Positions 50,401 through 57,723 of a stretch of 64,000 nucleotides of DNA are shown here, piece by piece. The position numbers and the translations under genes are program-made. This DNA is from Acanthopleura granulata (Eukaryota > Mollusca > Polyplacophora > Chitonida > Chitonidae). The DNA lies in NCBI GenBank assembly GCA_016165875.1, contig JABBOT010000005.1, positions 24,763,368-24,827,367 of the forward strand, written 5' to 3'. Under the pieces are notes generated by a model that saw only the letters and a program-made list of their open reading frames with translations, did no database searches and was not told the origin of the DNA. Each line of letters starts with the position of its first letter. Position 1 is the stretch's first letter.

Positions 50401-50434
50401 TGATGTGATAGAAGAGTTCTATAAGGAAACATGA
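20300..50434 (+). CDS. ACSBG2: Long-chain acyl-CoA synthetase, bubblegum family (ACSBG2-like), 16 coding exons
   Basis: Enzymes of this family activate long- and very-long-chain fatty acids: fatty acid + ATP + CoA gives acyl-CoA + AMP + PPi, through an acyl-adenylate, in the cytoplasm or on ER-type membranes. Joining 20300-20421, 21255-21364, 30012-30305, 34009-34094, 34720-34808, 35362-35566, 42047-42148, 42486-42533, 43127-43294, 43982-44163, 44828-45015, 45831-45940, 47359-47509, 47788-47927, 48360-48606 and 50355-50434 gives 2322 nt, or 773 residues and a TGA. All junctions are GT/AG and phases match throughout. Visible motifs are the P-loop YTSGTTGNPKG (335-345), YGMSE (525-529), TGD (599-601), GRIKE (615-619), ITAGGENVAP (622-631) and a C-terminal KLKR (752-755) that may hold the catalytic Lys. 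The Arg of GRIKE, which human ACSBG2 lacks as I recall, is kept. Length fits the family (about 670-725) plus an N-terminal extension. The family call is firm; ACSBG2 versus ACSBG1 orthology is not resolved. Confidence 0.93.
20422..21254 (+). other. Intron 1 of the ACSBG2-like coding region
   Basis: GT..AG intron of 833 nt. About 20852-20995 has six TTGAGTT words spaced irregularly, a weak degenerate repeat. Confidence 0.6.
21255..21364 (+). CDS. ACSBG2: ACSBG2-like coding exon 2 (N-terminal extension, residues 41-78)
   Basis: This exon follows an acceptor TTGTTACAG and ends at the consensus donor ACAG|GTAAGT. It is open in the single frame (entry phase 2, exit phase 1) needed to join exon 1 to exon 3. 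The peptide is low-complexity and hydrophilic, rich in Ser, Thr and His, with no known domain. An earlier acceptor at 21186 would hit a stop codon in the same frame, which favours 21255 as the start. Confidence 0.6.
23291..23302. promoter_or_regulatory. DR1-type nuclear receptor motif
   Basis: TGACCTTTGACC is the reverse of two AGGTCA-like half-sites separated by one base. Another AGGTCA half-site follows at 23308. DR1 sites are bound by HNF4 and RXR heterodimers, and their presence in a fatty-acid-activation gene is suggestive but may be chance. Confidence 0.3.
25382..25925. repeat. Diverged tandem duplication in intron 2
   Basis: About 25382-25600 and 25718-25925 share an ordered set of words: TTACA-CTG/AACAGTTTTC, TGGGG-GAATT-TGCTTTTT, and TCG(C/T)AGGAAAGAAATAAGA. 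The copies are old and contain indels. Confidence 0.5.
27365..27440 (+). mobile_element. SINE family 1, 3' fragment
   Basis: GGTGGCCGTGGTATAAGTGA, ATTTTTGAGTATGGCATGAA and an AAATAAAT tail mark a truncated and mutated 3' end. Confidence 0.65.
28624..29346. repeat. 361-bp tandem duplication
   Basis: Copy 1 (28624-28984) and copy 2 (28985-29345) match with no net indel and only scattered substitutions, so the duplication looks young. The minus strand of each copy has the same open stretch of about 70 codons, which may simply reflect recent duplication. Confidence 0.95.
29926..30004 (+). other. Candidate 5' UTR segment of a short ACSBG2-like transcript
   Basis: A pyrimidine-rich acceptor (TTTTTTATCCCAG) ends at 29925. 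From there to the ATG at 30005 there is no upstream ATG. Joining coding exon 2 to this acceptor would leave the conserved frame, so the segment only makes sense as untranslated sequence of an alternative first-exon transcript. Confidence 0.4.
30005..30305 (+). CDS. ACSBG2: ACSBG2-like coding exon 3, with an alternative start codon at 30005
   Basis: This exon encodes the family's N-terminal lead-in (VLRPAESQWTT, then VASVLLETVRNHSTRIAL) and ends TTAG|GTGAGT in phase 1. It can begin in two ways. As an internal exon, acceptor TATCATGGCAG places its first base at 30012, in frame with exon 2. As a first coding exon, the ATG at 30005 has A at -3 and G at +4, and an in-frame TAA lies just upstream at 29993. 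In that form the 5' UTR would start after the acceptor TTTTATCCCAG at 29925, and no other ATG occurs between 29926 and 30005. The resulting protein would be 698 residues. Confidence 0.88.
30306..34008 (+). other. Intron 3 of the ACSBG2-like gene
   Basis: 3.7 kb with poly-T runs near 30527-30555 and 32519-32540 and a complete SINE of family 2 (33280-33640). Nothing else is recognised. Confidence 0.6.
33280..33640 (+). mobile_element. SINE family 2, near full-length copy
   Basis: It begins with a tRNA-like head (A box TTGGTGGTCTAGTGTTTAGA; B box GGTTTAAGCCC), followed by a body (GGTGGGGTGTCATGTCTGGT, GGCAGCGCTTTGGCGGCATG). The 3' module (AAACTGAAATATTGCTAAGT, then ATGACATGAAAC) is related to the 3' end of family 1. 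The tail is CACTCACTC rather than AAATAAAT. Confidence 0.8.
34009..34094 (+). CDS. ACSBG2: ACSBG2-like coding exon 4
   Basis: It is bounded by CTGCCTCAG and AAAG|GTACGT and enters in phase 1 from exon 3. It encodes ARKEGNTWKTWTYQQYY followed by a segment ending KAAKGFIK. This matches the start of the AMP-binding domain in bubblegum synthetases, where the substrate-activation fold begins with a W-x-x-x-x-Y pattern and a helix ending in K-A-A-K. Confidence 0.93.
34095..34719 (+). other. Intron 4 of the ACSBG2-like gene
   Basis: 625 nt. A stretch near 34175-34255 (TTTTCCTCCCACCATACTAC) resembles a badly decayed SINE family 1 piece. Nothing else is seen. Confidence 0.5.
34720..34808 (+). CDS. 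ACSBG2: ACSBG2-like coding exon 5
   Basis: It is bounded by GATTGCCAG and CAGG|GTAAGT. It encodes LGLEPYHGVGILGFNTPEW and then FIADLAAIFAGG. The GVGILGFN-x-x-EWF block is a strong family signature of the early AMP-binding domain. Exit phase is 2, completed by the first base of exon 6. Confidence 0.95.
34809..35361 (+). other. Intron 5 of the ACSBG2-like gene
   Basis: 553 nt, about a third of it SINE sequence (34836-35025). The remainder is plain AT-rich sequence. Confidence 0.6.
34836..35025 (+). mobile_element. SINE family 1, internally deleted copy
   Basis: It has the head (TCCGTGGCCAAGGAGGTTAG), B-box region, a shortened body, the conserved 3' end and AAATAAATAAAT tail. Confidence 0.85.
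35362..35566 (+). CDS. ACSBG2: ACSBG2-like coding exon 6
   Basis: It runs from acceptor CTCTTGTCAG to donor ACC|GTGAGT. It encodes GLAVGIYTTNSAEACQYV and continues through VIVVENTQQLKKIL to QPGFLYT. The GIYTTNSAEACQY segment is typical of bubblegum and related long-chain synthetases. Exit phase is 0. The next exon is 6.5 kb away, across the largest intron of the conserved part of the gene. Confidence 0.95.
35831..36214. repeat. 25-bp minisatellite, about 15 units
   Basis: The unit is ACCTTTTAGGTGAGCAAGTG followed by ACAGG. Variants have AGGCGATCAGGTG in place of AGGTGAGCAAGTG, and an extra G or T in places. The two variants alternate in patches, as expected from unequal exchange. It starts about 265 bp after exon 6. 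Confidence 0.95.
37085..37225. repeat. 41-bp tandem repeat, about 3.4 copies
   Basis: Units start near 37090, 37131 and 37172 with GATGTGGTGTATATGGGGTG or close variants, then TA(T/C)AC-TCAGTGTGAGG. Confidence 0.8.
39733..39932. mobile_element. MITE-like element, copy 2
   Basis: The left end TACCCTAAATGACCTCATAT is inverted at the right end (reverse complement of the right end: TACCGTAAATGAGCAAAAAT). The interior has no coding capacity. Confidence 0.6.
42047..42148 (+). CDS. ACSBG2: ACSBG2-like coding exon 7
   Basis: It is bounded by CTGTTTGTAG and ACC|GTAAGT and is 34 codons in phase 0. It encodes WSEFMELSDGVSDAQLDER, then LALLAPNKCCTLIYT. The final IYT is the start of the P-loop; the rest of that motif is in the next exon. 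Confidence 0.95.
42149..42485 (+). other. Intron 7 of the ACSBG2-like gene
   Basis: 337 nt, AT-rich, with a TTTATTTATTTGTTTATTTT run near 42227. No other feature. Confidence 0.7.
42486..42533 (+). CDS. ACSBG2: ACSBG2-like coding exon 8 (48-nt micro-exon holding the P-loop)
   Basis: This 16-codon phase-0 exon encodes SGTTGNPKGVMLSHDN, the Gly/Thr-rich phosphate-binding loop of the adenylate-forming superfamily and the Ser-His-x-Asn that follows. Flanking signals are strong (CCTGTTTACAG and AAC|GTAAGT). Skipping it would keep the reading frame but remove the ATP-binding loop. Confidence 0.96.
42534..43126 (+). other. Intron 8 of the ACSBG2-like gene
   Basis: 593 nt ending in a long T-rich tract before the acceptor. 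No other feature. Confidence 0.7.
43127..43294 (+). CDS. ACSBG2: ACSBG2-like coding exon 9
   Basis: It is bounded by TTTTCAATCAG and AAG|GTAAGT and is 56 codons in phase 0. It encodes MTWTARQTTK, then VLVSYLPLSHVAAQLLDIHI and AGTVYFAQPDALK. The SYLPLSH-x-AAQ-x-x-D motif is strongly conserved in the family and belongs to the fatty-acid and nucleotide binding core. Confidence 0.96.
43295..43981 (+). other. Intron 9 of the ACSBG2-like gene
   Basis: 687 nt, about 30% of it the MITE-like element at 43322-43528. Confidence 0.7.
43322..43528. mobile_element. MITE-like element, copy 3
   Basis: The left end TAACCTAAAGACCTAAAATT is matched by the inverted right end (reverse complement TACCTTAAATGACATAAAAT). 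It is about 207 bp with no open frame. Confidence 0.6.
43982..44163 (+). CDS. ACSBG2: ACSBG2-like coding exon 10
   Basis: It is bounded by GTACACCCAG and AAAGG|GTATGT. It encodes GSLVNTLKEVRPTSFLGVP, RVWEKIEEKMK and a basic linker ending NYSKLKG. The TLKEVRPT-x-FLGVPRVWEKI block is diagnostic for long-chain acyl-CoA synthetases. Exit phase is 2. Confidence 0.96.
44164..44827 (+). other. Intron 10 of the ACSBG2-like gene, with a pyrimidine-rich degenerate repeat
   Basis: About 44420-44645 repeats words such as TCTGGTTTCCTCCAGATTCT at irregular spacing around a 20-base poly-T run. It resembles many branch-point and polypyrimidine sequences ahead of exon 11. Confidence 0.55.
44828..45015 (+). 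CDS. ACSBG2: ACSBG2-like coding exon 11
   Basis: It is bounded by TTCTGCTGCAG and ACAG|GTAAGG. It encodes LANILVFKKVAVALGLDRCK, then LSGAAPISRETVDYFLSLNI and REVYGMSEST. The SGAAP motif and YGMSE (the family's form of the A5 motif, which contacts the adenine) are intact. Confidence 0.96.
45016..45830 (+). other. Intron 11 of the ACSBG2-like gene
   Basis: 815 nt with no recognised repeat. It ends in a GGTGGTGGTGTTGTTGTTG tract instead of a normal pyrimidine tract. Confidence 0.6.
45831..45940 (+). CDS. ACSBG2: ACSBG2-like coding exon 12
   Basis: It is bounded by TTGTTGTTGTAG and GAG|GTGGGT. It completes the Gly codon split from exon 11, then encodes PHTVNIPGHHRIGSAG and a segment ending TKILNPDEEGNGE. 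GPHT directly after the YGMSEST motif matches the bubblegum family. The acceptor follows an unusual GGTGGTGGTGTTGTTGTTG tract in place of a CT-rich one. Confidence 0.94.
45941..47358 (+). other. Intron 12 of the ACSBG2-like gene
   Basis: 1.4 kb with poly-T runs near 47173-47222 and no recognised element. A 151-codon frame on the minus strand (46816-47271) has no motif and begins in the poly-T region, so I read it as chance. Confidence 0.6.
47359..47509 (+). CDS. ACSBG2: ACSBG2-like coding exon 13
   Basis: It is bounded by TGTATTCTCAG and AAAG|GTAAGG. It encodes IGMLGRHVFMGYLKNEEKT, EALDDEGILHTGDIG and FLYITGRIK. It carries the TGD motif, whose Asp binds the AMP ribose, and the Arg of GRIKE at the hinge between the N- and C-terminal domains. 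Confidence 0.96.
47788..47927 (+). CDS. ACSBG2: ACSBG2-like coding exon 14
   Basis: It is bounded by TCTCCCTGCCAG and AAAG|GTGAGT. It completes the Glu of GRIKE, then encodes LIITAGGENVAPVLIEDSVK, EALPVVSNCML and IGDKRKFLCILITLK. ITAGGENVAP is part of the fatty-acyl-CoA synthetase signature region at the start of the mobile C-terminal domain. Confidence 0.96.
47928..48359 (+). other. Intron 14 of the ACSBG2-like gene
   Basis: 432 nt with no recognised element. Confidence 0.6.
48360..48606 (+). CDS. ACSBG2: ACSBG2-like coding exon 15
   Basis: It is bounded by GGGTGTTTACAG and TTGG|GTGAGT. It encodes a Trp-containing helical stretch (QAKWWCQAQNHPTTSLQEIL), then AIYKGIQAGIDKANEKSVS and RAQKIQKFTILPRDFSVPGG. 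The Q-K-I-x-K-F-x-I-L-x-x-DFS segment is conserved in the C-terminal domain. Base composition is more GC-rich than the surrounding introns, as expected for coding sequence. Confidence 0.95.
48607..50354 (+). other. Intron 15 of the ACSBG2-like gene, with a roughly 150-bp diverged tandem repeat
   Basis: About 49600-50215 contains four diverged units of 143-155 bp, each with TTAGCC-AAGTTCACCAAA-like, CATTGGCATGAGGAAGAA and CCATTGATTTTCAG words. The first 1 kb has no recognised element. Confidence 0.65.
50355..50434 (+). CDS. ACSBG2: ACSBG2-like coding exon 16, with stop
   Basis: It follows acceptor TTGTGTTGTAG and completes a Gly codon, then encodes PSLKLKRPVVNKMYADVIEE and FYKET before TGA at 50432-50434. 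The P-x-x-K-L-K-R segment is the usual C-terminal end of the family and probably holds the Lys needed for adenylation. No peroxisome-type SKL end is present. Confidence 0.95.
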
Positions 50435-51890
50435 GACCATTGTCCCTTGGTCCAGAGTTTTCATCTTTCCTCACCTGTAAATAGCTATGCATGTGTGACT
50501 GACTGGTTGAGCCCAGGCTGTGCTAAAGTCTGCTGTGTGTGTGAGCCAGCATAACCTTCACAACGTACAGTACCTGCTTAACAGGAACATGTGTTTAGGA
50601 CTGGGCTGGGCAGAGTTGTCTCCCTTGGTCTCAGGCTGGCATATTACTGGATGTTGTTCTGTCCAGCCATGTACATATTACGTATTGGAAAAGTGCCACA
50701 AAGCTGAAAATATTCAGCATTTCACGGACACAGTTTGTGGTGGTGTTGTTAAACATTTAGTCTTGTCCGTGTCTCCCATGATAATTCTATGGCTTGGCTG
50801 TTTGAATGCGGAGTGTTCACACTTGTAGATGCCTCACCTGCCGTTCACAAGAGAGAAATAACACTTTTGTATAACTTTTGAATGTGTTTATTTTATAAGA
50901 TTATTTAACAAGTGTTTCGATTTGTAATCCAACAGCAACATTCCATGTAATGTACTTAAAAATGAAATTTATCTTGTCAGGTAATAGATGATTGGAGGCA
51001 GTTTGCCTATCATATATTGAACTTCCCCCACATGCATGGATCACAGTGACATCATTTGCCTTGGAATGAAAACACAGTATGTTGGTATTAATGTTGACCT
51101 CAAAATGTGACCTACTTTATCCATCATTTATCATAAAATTTATAATGCAAAGTATCTACAAGCCTTGTGTAAATGTGCCATGGACAGGCATGTAGTAAAA
51201 CAGAAATAATCTGCAAGAACACATCTTGCAACTGTAAACAGTTCATGCAGGGGAAAATTTCAGCTGGCATGAATTTAGTGGAAGCAGTATGGGTTTAGCA
51301 TTCCACCATACAAGCAGTTTTGAGTTACAAGTTGACAAGGAGAGTAAATCAGTCAAATTGTTCACTCGGGCCAGCTGATCATAGGTGAATTATGACTTTG
51401 CATTGTTAGCTCATGTCCTATGTTATTATATTGCATATTATTGGTCAGTTTTTATAGTGATAATGCTATGAGTTGTGTACAGGGAACTAGCATTTTTCTT
51501 GAGGCCTTCCTTCATGCAGGGATAGGACAAGAAGAATTCACTGACCATAGCATCGGGATAGTACTTCTCATCCCATCCACTTTGTACTGTAAATAATCAT
51601 CACCCATGAAGAAACATTCACCTGATTAGAAGAATGTTATCATACATTTGTTTGGGAAAAAAAATCATGTTTTTGTGTATAGGTAAAAAAAACATATATT
51701 GTAAATTCTAAGAACTTGGTTCAAGTCACCATTTATTGAACAGAAAATATTTTTCTTTAAGCAAAACTGTATATGTTTACATATGTGGGATATTTTTCAT
51801 ATTTTTGAATCAACCATTACATTTGTGTAGATGTGAAAGTTTTGGAAAATCTATCTGGGGATCTCAGTGAATAAATCGCTCAAGGTGGAG
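50435..51890 (+). other. Inferred 3' UTR of the ACSBG2-like gene, with poly(A) signal
   Basis: The first AATAAA after the stop codon is at 51870-51875. It is followed by a GT-rich stretch (GGAGTTTTTTTGTGATGCTG) at about 51889-51908, the usual pairing for a cleavage site near 51890. No open frame of note occurs in between. The exact end is inferred. Confidence 0.55.
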
Positions 51891-54094
51891 TTTTTTTGTG
51901 ATGCTGTGTCCATAGTTAGGCCTGTTGTTCTTTGTCACATGCCCGAATTACACGTAGTTGAGGTGGTTGCTACATGTATTCCTCATCGAGACGTCAGTTG
52001 TCATGAGACGACATTGTGTCGATAATTTACCTCTGTCATGCTCCAGAAAGGTACGTGTGCAGTTACTTCCATCATCCATTAACCTGCCTGCCATCAAAGA
52101 AGGCAAATCTTGTTGACTACAACAGAACATGTTAGACAAAAATTCAATTACTTTTTGGTTATGCTTGATGACAACATTAGAAGAGAATGTTTCAGAATAT
52201 CTTGTCCATTTTACATCCTTGATGTAGAGGGCAGAATTCTGAAACTCCCCTGAGTACTACCTGTTCAGGATATTTCTTATTTACAACAAGATTGTGTGAA
52301 TAACACTTGACCAGAATGGAAATCATGACATTTTTAATTTAGTATAGGACAGGTGTCTTTTGTGAAAAATAGAATCTGCACGTTGGTCATTAGGTCATTG
52401 TTCCCATGTTAAAATTTTCATGTTATTCTTTAATGATGTGTCATGTTGTTGAACAAGGATCCACTAGACACCTGGGTTATTTGATCTGCTTCTTGTTATT
52501 TGTGTTGCCCATATCGCAGAACTCATCATTGTGTTAACAGAATTACATAATATCTATATTTACAAGCTTATATGATATATTTTTCTGAGATATTGCTAGC
52601 CATTAATTTATTTTTGCTAGGTGAGTTAACATTGCCTTGTTAGAGGTTTGCTCTCATGTTAAAGAAGGGTCCAAGTGAATTCTTAACCGTTTCCATTCTT
52701 TTTCTTCATGAAGTTGTTAAATTCAAACAACTTGGCTCGTAAGTTACAATTGCATAATTATTTGACTAATTTAAAAGAAAGTGAAGCTTGTTTATCTCTA
52801 AGACCAAGAAATTTTTTTCCATTGTAGAAGACCAACAATTTTGGTATATTTTGAACACGTATGCAAACAAAACTTGTTTATTGCTGGCAGCATTACTTTG
52901 GACGTTGTATTTCCTAATTATATTGCATTTGACAAGATTTGATGGCCTTCCCTTAATGCTTTTCTTCACAAACTTGAGGTTGATTTGTTTATTTATTTTA
53001 ATAGTTTCTAACGGATATCTTTATACTAAGCAGAAACGTGCATGGATATTTTCAAATTCAGCCAGAAAGATATATGTTTTTGTGGGGTTTTTTTTTTAAT
53101 GTATGAAAGTGTTAAGACGCCAATGTAAATTGTTAATATTTTTCTATGATTACATTAACAGCCATTGTTAGTGAAAGGATGAATGCAGACGTGGGTTTGT
53201 TCAACCGTGATATTACCACCATTATCAGAAATCAGTTGTGTCTTTCTGATGGTGAGTGTTTGTACAGAGTAGGAAGATGTTCACATTTTATAGGTTGTTA
53301 TTAATGTTGTAAAGAGTATAGACATAAAAACAGGGTGTGCATTAGATAATGTCTCCACCGCTAGGTTTATAGACAATGTCACGAGTTTGTATTTGAGCTA
53401 GTATCCAGATTGCTTTTGTGTGCACCTCTGGACTTGATGTGTCTAAACACTGTGTTGCACTGAAGGAAATATTACAGCGTATTATGTGAGGTTAACAACA
53501 CAGATATTCAAAAATACATGTGACTCCCCAAGAACATGTTCAAGCTTACAACGTGCTTTGCCTCTAACATTTTTTTTTATAAAAACGTTTTCGATCAATA
53601 AAAAAAAAAACAGATATAAAACCATACCTAGTATGTCTTCCGCTGAGTTCTTTTATTTCTGTATATTCCATTTGTTAAGTGTACTTATGCGTGACCGGTA
53701 TTTAAAGGTTTAAAGTTCAGATTAAATTTTACAACCGTTCCCTGCTCAAATCGAAACGTCTACAGATATTGCCGCAAAAGTGCCTTTTTCTTTTCAGTTG
53801 TCAGTAATATTAATGATGGTGGATTTGGGTAGAAGTCAGATCTGTGCATGGCTACCAGTATACCAGACATGAATCGTTTAACGTGGCAATGGTCTCATTC
53901 AAGGTTCAGGCTCTGAAGGCGATAGTTCCAAATGTCTATAACCTGATCACCTTTAGCCTTGGGTATGAATCTATGACTAGCCCTCGACCACTTAGGTCAC
54001 GTGTTGGTTCTCGTGAGGTTTTTCAGGTCCATGGAACATACATCTGTTTTCCCACACAGTCTTCGCAGGTATGCGTGTTCCACCCATCAAAAAC
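51891..54094. other. Downstream intergenic sequence, nothing identified
   Basis: AT-rich with poly-T and poly-A runs near 53086 and 53600. No gene or named repeat. Confidence 0.5.
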
Positions 54095-54155
54095 CTGGCC
54101 GCTGTTATATAAATGATATATTTTGGAGGACAGCGTGAAATATCAACCTACGAAC
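54095..54155 (+). mobile_element. SINE family 1, decayed 3' fragment
   Basis: GGCCGCTGTTATATAAATGA, then TTTTGGAGGACAGCGTGAAA and ATCAACC match the 3' end of the family with many changes. It directly precedes the MITE-like copy at 54167. Confidence 0.5.
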
Positions 54156-54166
54156 AAATCGTAATA

Positions 54167-54387
54167 TACTGTTAATGGCCTGAAATTTCGCTCCAAAAAG
54201 TGCATTTCCAGAGTCAAATAAATGTGATGATATGTTAGTTGTGGTGCTGAAAGTTATATTGTTTTCAGTAACATGCAATCTACCTGCCACACAAACCTCA
54301 AAACCCGTTTCTGAAATCAATAGAACTCTAAGAACCTGGAGAAATAGGCAGCTTAGACATGGGCGAAATTTTAAGTCATTTACCGTA
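54167..54387. mobile_element. MITE-like element, copy 4
   Basis: The left end TACTGTTAATGGCCTGAAAT matches the inverted right end (reverse complement TACGGTAAATGACTTAAAAT). It is about 221 bp and non-coding. Its right part is also the start of repeat block C. Confidence 0.65.
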
Positions 54388-54825
54388 ACAGCCCAGGGAA
54401 TAGGGTGACCGTATGATCAAGGGGCTTGTCTTTCAATAGCCGTCAGGGTTCAAAACCATTCTCGGAAAAGGACTTTTCAAGCTTATTTGCTCCATCTTGT
54501 GAGTCAACAGCACTCTGCCATGTAGTCAATCTTTCAAGAAGTTCGCTGTGGTCAACTTGCCTTCCACCACTGTGACAAATTTCACAAATTAATTTTCACC
54601 ACTGCTATCTCCTTTCTCTCCTGCTTTCTCCATAAGCGCCAGAATTTTTTCTTTCATATGTAAAAAAGGAAAATCTATTACAACCTAACACTGTACAGGG
54701 TTAAATCTGAATAGTACTTTTACAGTTTGTTGGGAAATAATTCTCCTTTATGGCTGGGAACATTATGGGGATTTTAGGTGTCCTTGGAAGTAATGGCCCT
54801 TCAAGCCAACAACTGAAGATTGACA
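54222..54825 (+). repeat. Composite repeat, block C copy 1
   Basis: It matches 56003-56612 over about 600 bp with small indels. Shared words include CTACCTGCCACACAAACCTC, CTTCCACCACTGTGACAAAT and GGCTGGGAACATTATGGGGA. Confidence 0.9.
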
Positions 54826-54849
54826 TACACAAGACAAACTATATATTGA

Positions 54850-56002
54850 TATAGTCGCCAGTCAGTAACAAAGACATCTGTTCTGTTCAGGAACCTTCAG
54901 CGAAATGATGTCAGCGACTACAATTCCCTTGACTTTTAGTTGAGCAGTTTATATATTTAAACACAAAGAAGAGGCCTAAAAAGTTGCTATAACAGAAGAG
55001 AAATTCCGAGCGTAAGGAACCTATATGTACGCCGGTTTACACATCAAATATTACAACTTCAGGCCAAAATAATCGAATAAGAACTGAGCTCTTTCTGGCA
55101 TTATTTATGCTTTCTCATAACAACCCATAGGTGTTTGTGTACTGGACTTACATTTTCTGGCAGGCGACTGAGAAATAGATTCGTAGACTTCCAGGAAATG
55201 TCACCCCTGGAGGAAATTCTAGGAAAACGTTTACCTTTTTTATATTCTTTCTTATTTTCAGTTTCCGATTGTTTGTTGGTTGTTTCCTCCACGTCCTTCC
55301 AAGAAAAAAACACATCAAAGCTATGCAGGGACTCTGCGTTCTGCGTTGGTCTCTGCCGTGTTTGGTGTCGCATGGACTCGTTCTGCGTTGGTCTCTGCCG
55401 TGTTTGGTGTCGCATGGACTCGTTCTGCGTTGGTCTCTGCCGTGTTTGGTGTCGCATTATTTTAACGGCTCCCTGTCCCTGGACATAACCTACATAAAGC
55501 ATGCAGCATCTTACATATTCTATCCCAGAATACACCACGATTTTTGGGGCTCATTTTCTCTGTCACGTGTTATCAGGCGTCTCATTCATTTTCGGCAGAC
55601 TTAGAAGCTAATATTACGTGGCTTGGCGAATATGTAAACGGGACAGTGTATAATAGGATGCTATGTTACGCGTCACTCCATTGGATCGATCGTATCAGCT
55701 TGGGTGCCAGATGATGTCTTGACCCAGATCATCCATCTTGCAGAGTTACCATTACAATATGCAGAAGATATTCAGATGAACGAAAAAACATCCCCGTTGC
55801 CGTGTTAATTTTTAGGCGGGCTGAATATACTTCAATATTCTTCAGCTCATGTCATCCCACAACCAAATTTCAAAGCAATCTCTATACTCACACAAGTTCA
55901 TCCGGTGAGCAATAGTGCTAAGCTTGTAATGGTAATATCTATTCCCGCAAAGTAACGACGCGGAACAAAGTTGTATTCCAGCAACCTGCGGATGGTCGAG
56001 GT
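54850..56002 (+). repeat. Composite repeat, block A copy 1
   Basis: It matches 59448-60540 over about 1.1 kb. Shared words include GAACTGAGCTCTTTCTGGCA, TTATTTATGCTTTCTCATAA and AATAGGATGCTATGTTACGC. It contains a 42-bp triplication (55339-55457) that copy 2 lacks, and ends in a SINE scrap (GCAACCTGCGGATGGTCG). Confidence 0.9.
55339..55457. repeat. 42-bp tandem repeat, 3 copies
   Basis: Units begin TTCTGCGTTGGTCTCTGCCG at 55339, 55381 and 55423 and are identical over the compared part. Since 42 is a multiple of three, open frames cross it on both strands and look like repeat proteins, but no other coding sign exists. Confidence 0.95.
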
Positions 56003-56612
56003 ATTATTAGTTCTGGTGCTGAAACTTGTAATTCTTCAGTAACCTGTCATCCTACCTGCCACACAAACCTCAAAACCCGTTTCTAAAATCAACAAAACTC
56101 TAAGAACTTGGAAAAATTAGGCAGCGGACGAAATTTTAGGTCATTTACGGTACTAGGCCAGGAAACTGGGGGTGGCCGTATGGTCAAGGGGCTTGGCTTT
56201 CAATAGCCATCACCATAACCAAGGTACAAAACCATTCTCGGACAAGAACTTTTCAAGTTTATTTGCTCCATTTTGTTGGGAGGCAGTAAGCAGTCAACAG
56301 CACTCTACCATGTAGTCAGTCTTTCAAGAAGGTCACTGTGGTCAAATTGCCTTCCACCACTGTGACAAATTTCACAAATTAATTTTCACCTCTGCTATCT
56401 CTTTTCTCTGCTGTTTTCTCCATAAGCACCCGAATTATTTTCGGGCATACTAGTATGTGAAAAAGAAAATCTATACCAGCCAATCACCACACAGGCTTAA
56501 GTCTGAATAGTACTTTTACAGTTTGTTGGAAAATAATTCTCCTTAATGGCTGGGAACATTATGGGGATTTTAGGTGTCCTTGGAAGTAATGGCACTTCAA
56601 GCCAACAATTAT
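56003..56612 (+). repeat. Composite repeat, block C copy 2
   Basis: This is the second copy of 54222-54825. It starts inside the right part of a MITE-like element (ending at about 56151) immediately after the SINE scrap that ends block A copy 1. Confidence 0.9.
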
Positions 56613-57236
56613 AAACAATAAAATAATAAACACACAATACAACATCTGGCGGAGGATTAAGTTTGAATCGTCCATTGCAATATAAACATATACCCACCTC
56701 TAGGATTTCTCGACTCTCGGAACATTTACTATAGAGTCTTGGTGTTGCGGGTTTTCAAGAGACTGCCCATCACTTCATAAACGTCAGAGTTTAAGACAAT
56801 TGTTGTTCGGACTCTTATTATATTCCTACTGCCGTTCTTGGGAGGTGGCAAGGTTGATAGAACTACTCCAATTTCTGAAGAACATCTACACGAAATTCGA
56901 CAGCTCTATACATCAGCAACATATAGGTATACCAGTGGGTACTAACTACGTCTTTTCAACATCACTGGAAACTCCTGAATGAATTCTACTCCCAGGTAGC
57001 CAAACCCTGCCTTATATAGACATCGTTCTGAAATTATACAACTGGTATGGGTGATATGCAAGTTAAGATTTTGCTTTAAACATTGGTGGCCTAGTGCTTT
57101 TAGAGATATGTTCTGAAATTTCTGGTGCTGCCTCATTGCAACCCCATTCCGCCTTTGTTCTATGTAGAGATACCAGATATAACACAGTCTGTACATTTCC
57201 TGTATAGTTACTGGATAAATCGAAGTGTGTTTAGGG
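56613..57236. other. Intergenic sequence, nothing identified
   Basis: No gene or repeat recognised. Confidence 0.5.
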
Positions 57237-57470
57237 TCAAACTATAAAAAGTACAAGTTTGGCGCTCAGCATTGAAAGGTTAAAGCAAGAAAACTGGAGT
57301 GGTCGGCTAGGTGTCAGTAAACTGTGGGTGTCATGCCTGGTGTCTTCGGCGTACTGTTGCAGTGGCGGCAGCTCTCGCTCTGCCACAAGAAGACACCGTA
57401 CACTTCTTGTAAGAACTCCTCGCATATGACTGAAAAATTGTTAAGCACCGCGTAAAACGGGAGCATACAT
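57237..57470 (+). mobile_element. SINE family 2, 5'-truncated copy
   Basis: It matches the body and 3' module of the copy at 33280 (TGGGTGTCATGCCTGGTGTC, CTGCCACAAGAAGACACCGT, GACTGAAAAATTGTTAAGCA). The tRNA-like head is gone. Confidence 0.75.
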
Positions 57471-57723
57471 TTTCGCAAACGAAACAGATCCTTTAACTGT
57501 CGACAACGACAGTGTATAGTCCAGCTAGCTAATCGAATCTGATGTGGACGCAGGATTACAACTTGTGGTAAGCACACATACGTAGTGTGCATTCATCCAA
57601 GATCTGTGTTTACCCTCCTGGTTTTGCCTGGTCCATCCTGTGAAGAACGCCGGCTGGAAAAAAAATAAGTTCGTGTCGGCAACAGTCTGATCGGTAACCA
57701 CAAAAACCATCCCTGTTGCTGGA
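57471..57723. other. Intergenic sequence, nothing identified
   Basis: No gene or repeat recognised. Confidence 0.5.

Noticed and set aside
55101..55604. Overlapping frames of 61-145 codons on both strands with repeated peptides
   Set aside because: The repeat is a 42-bp DNA triplication, which keeps all frames open. The other copy of block A lacks it and has no such frame.
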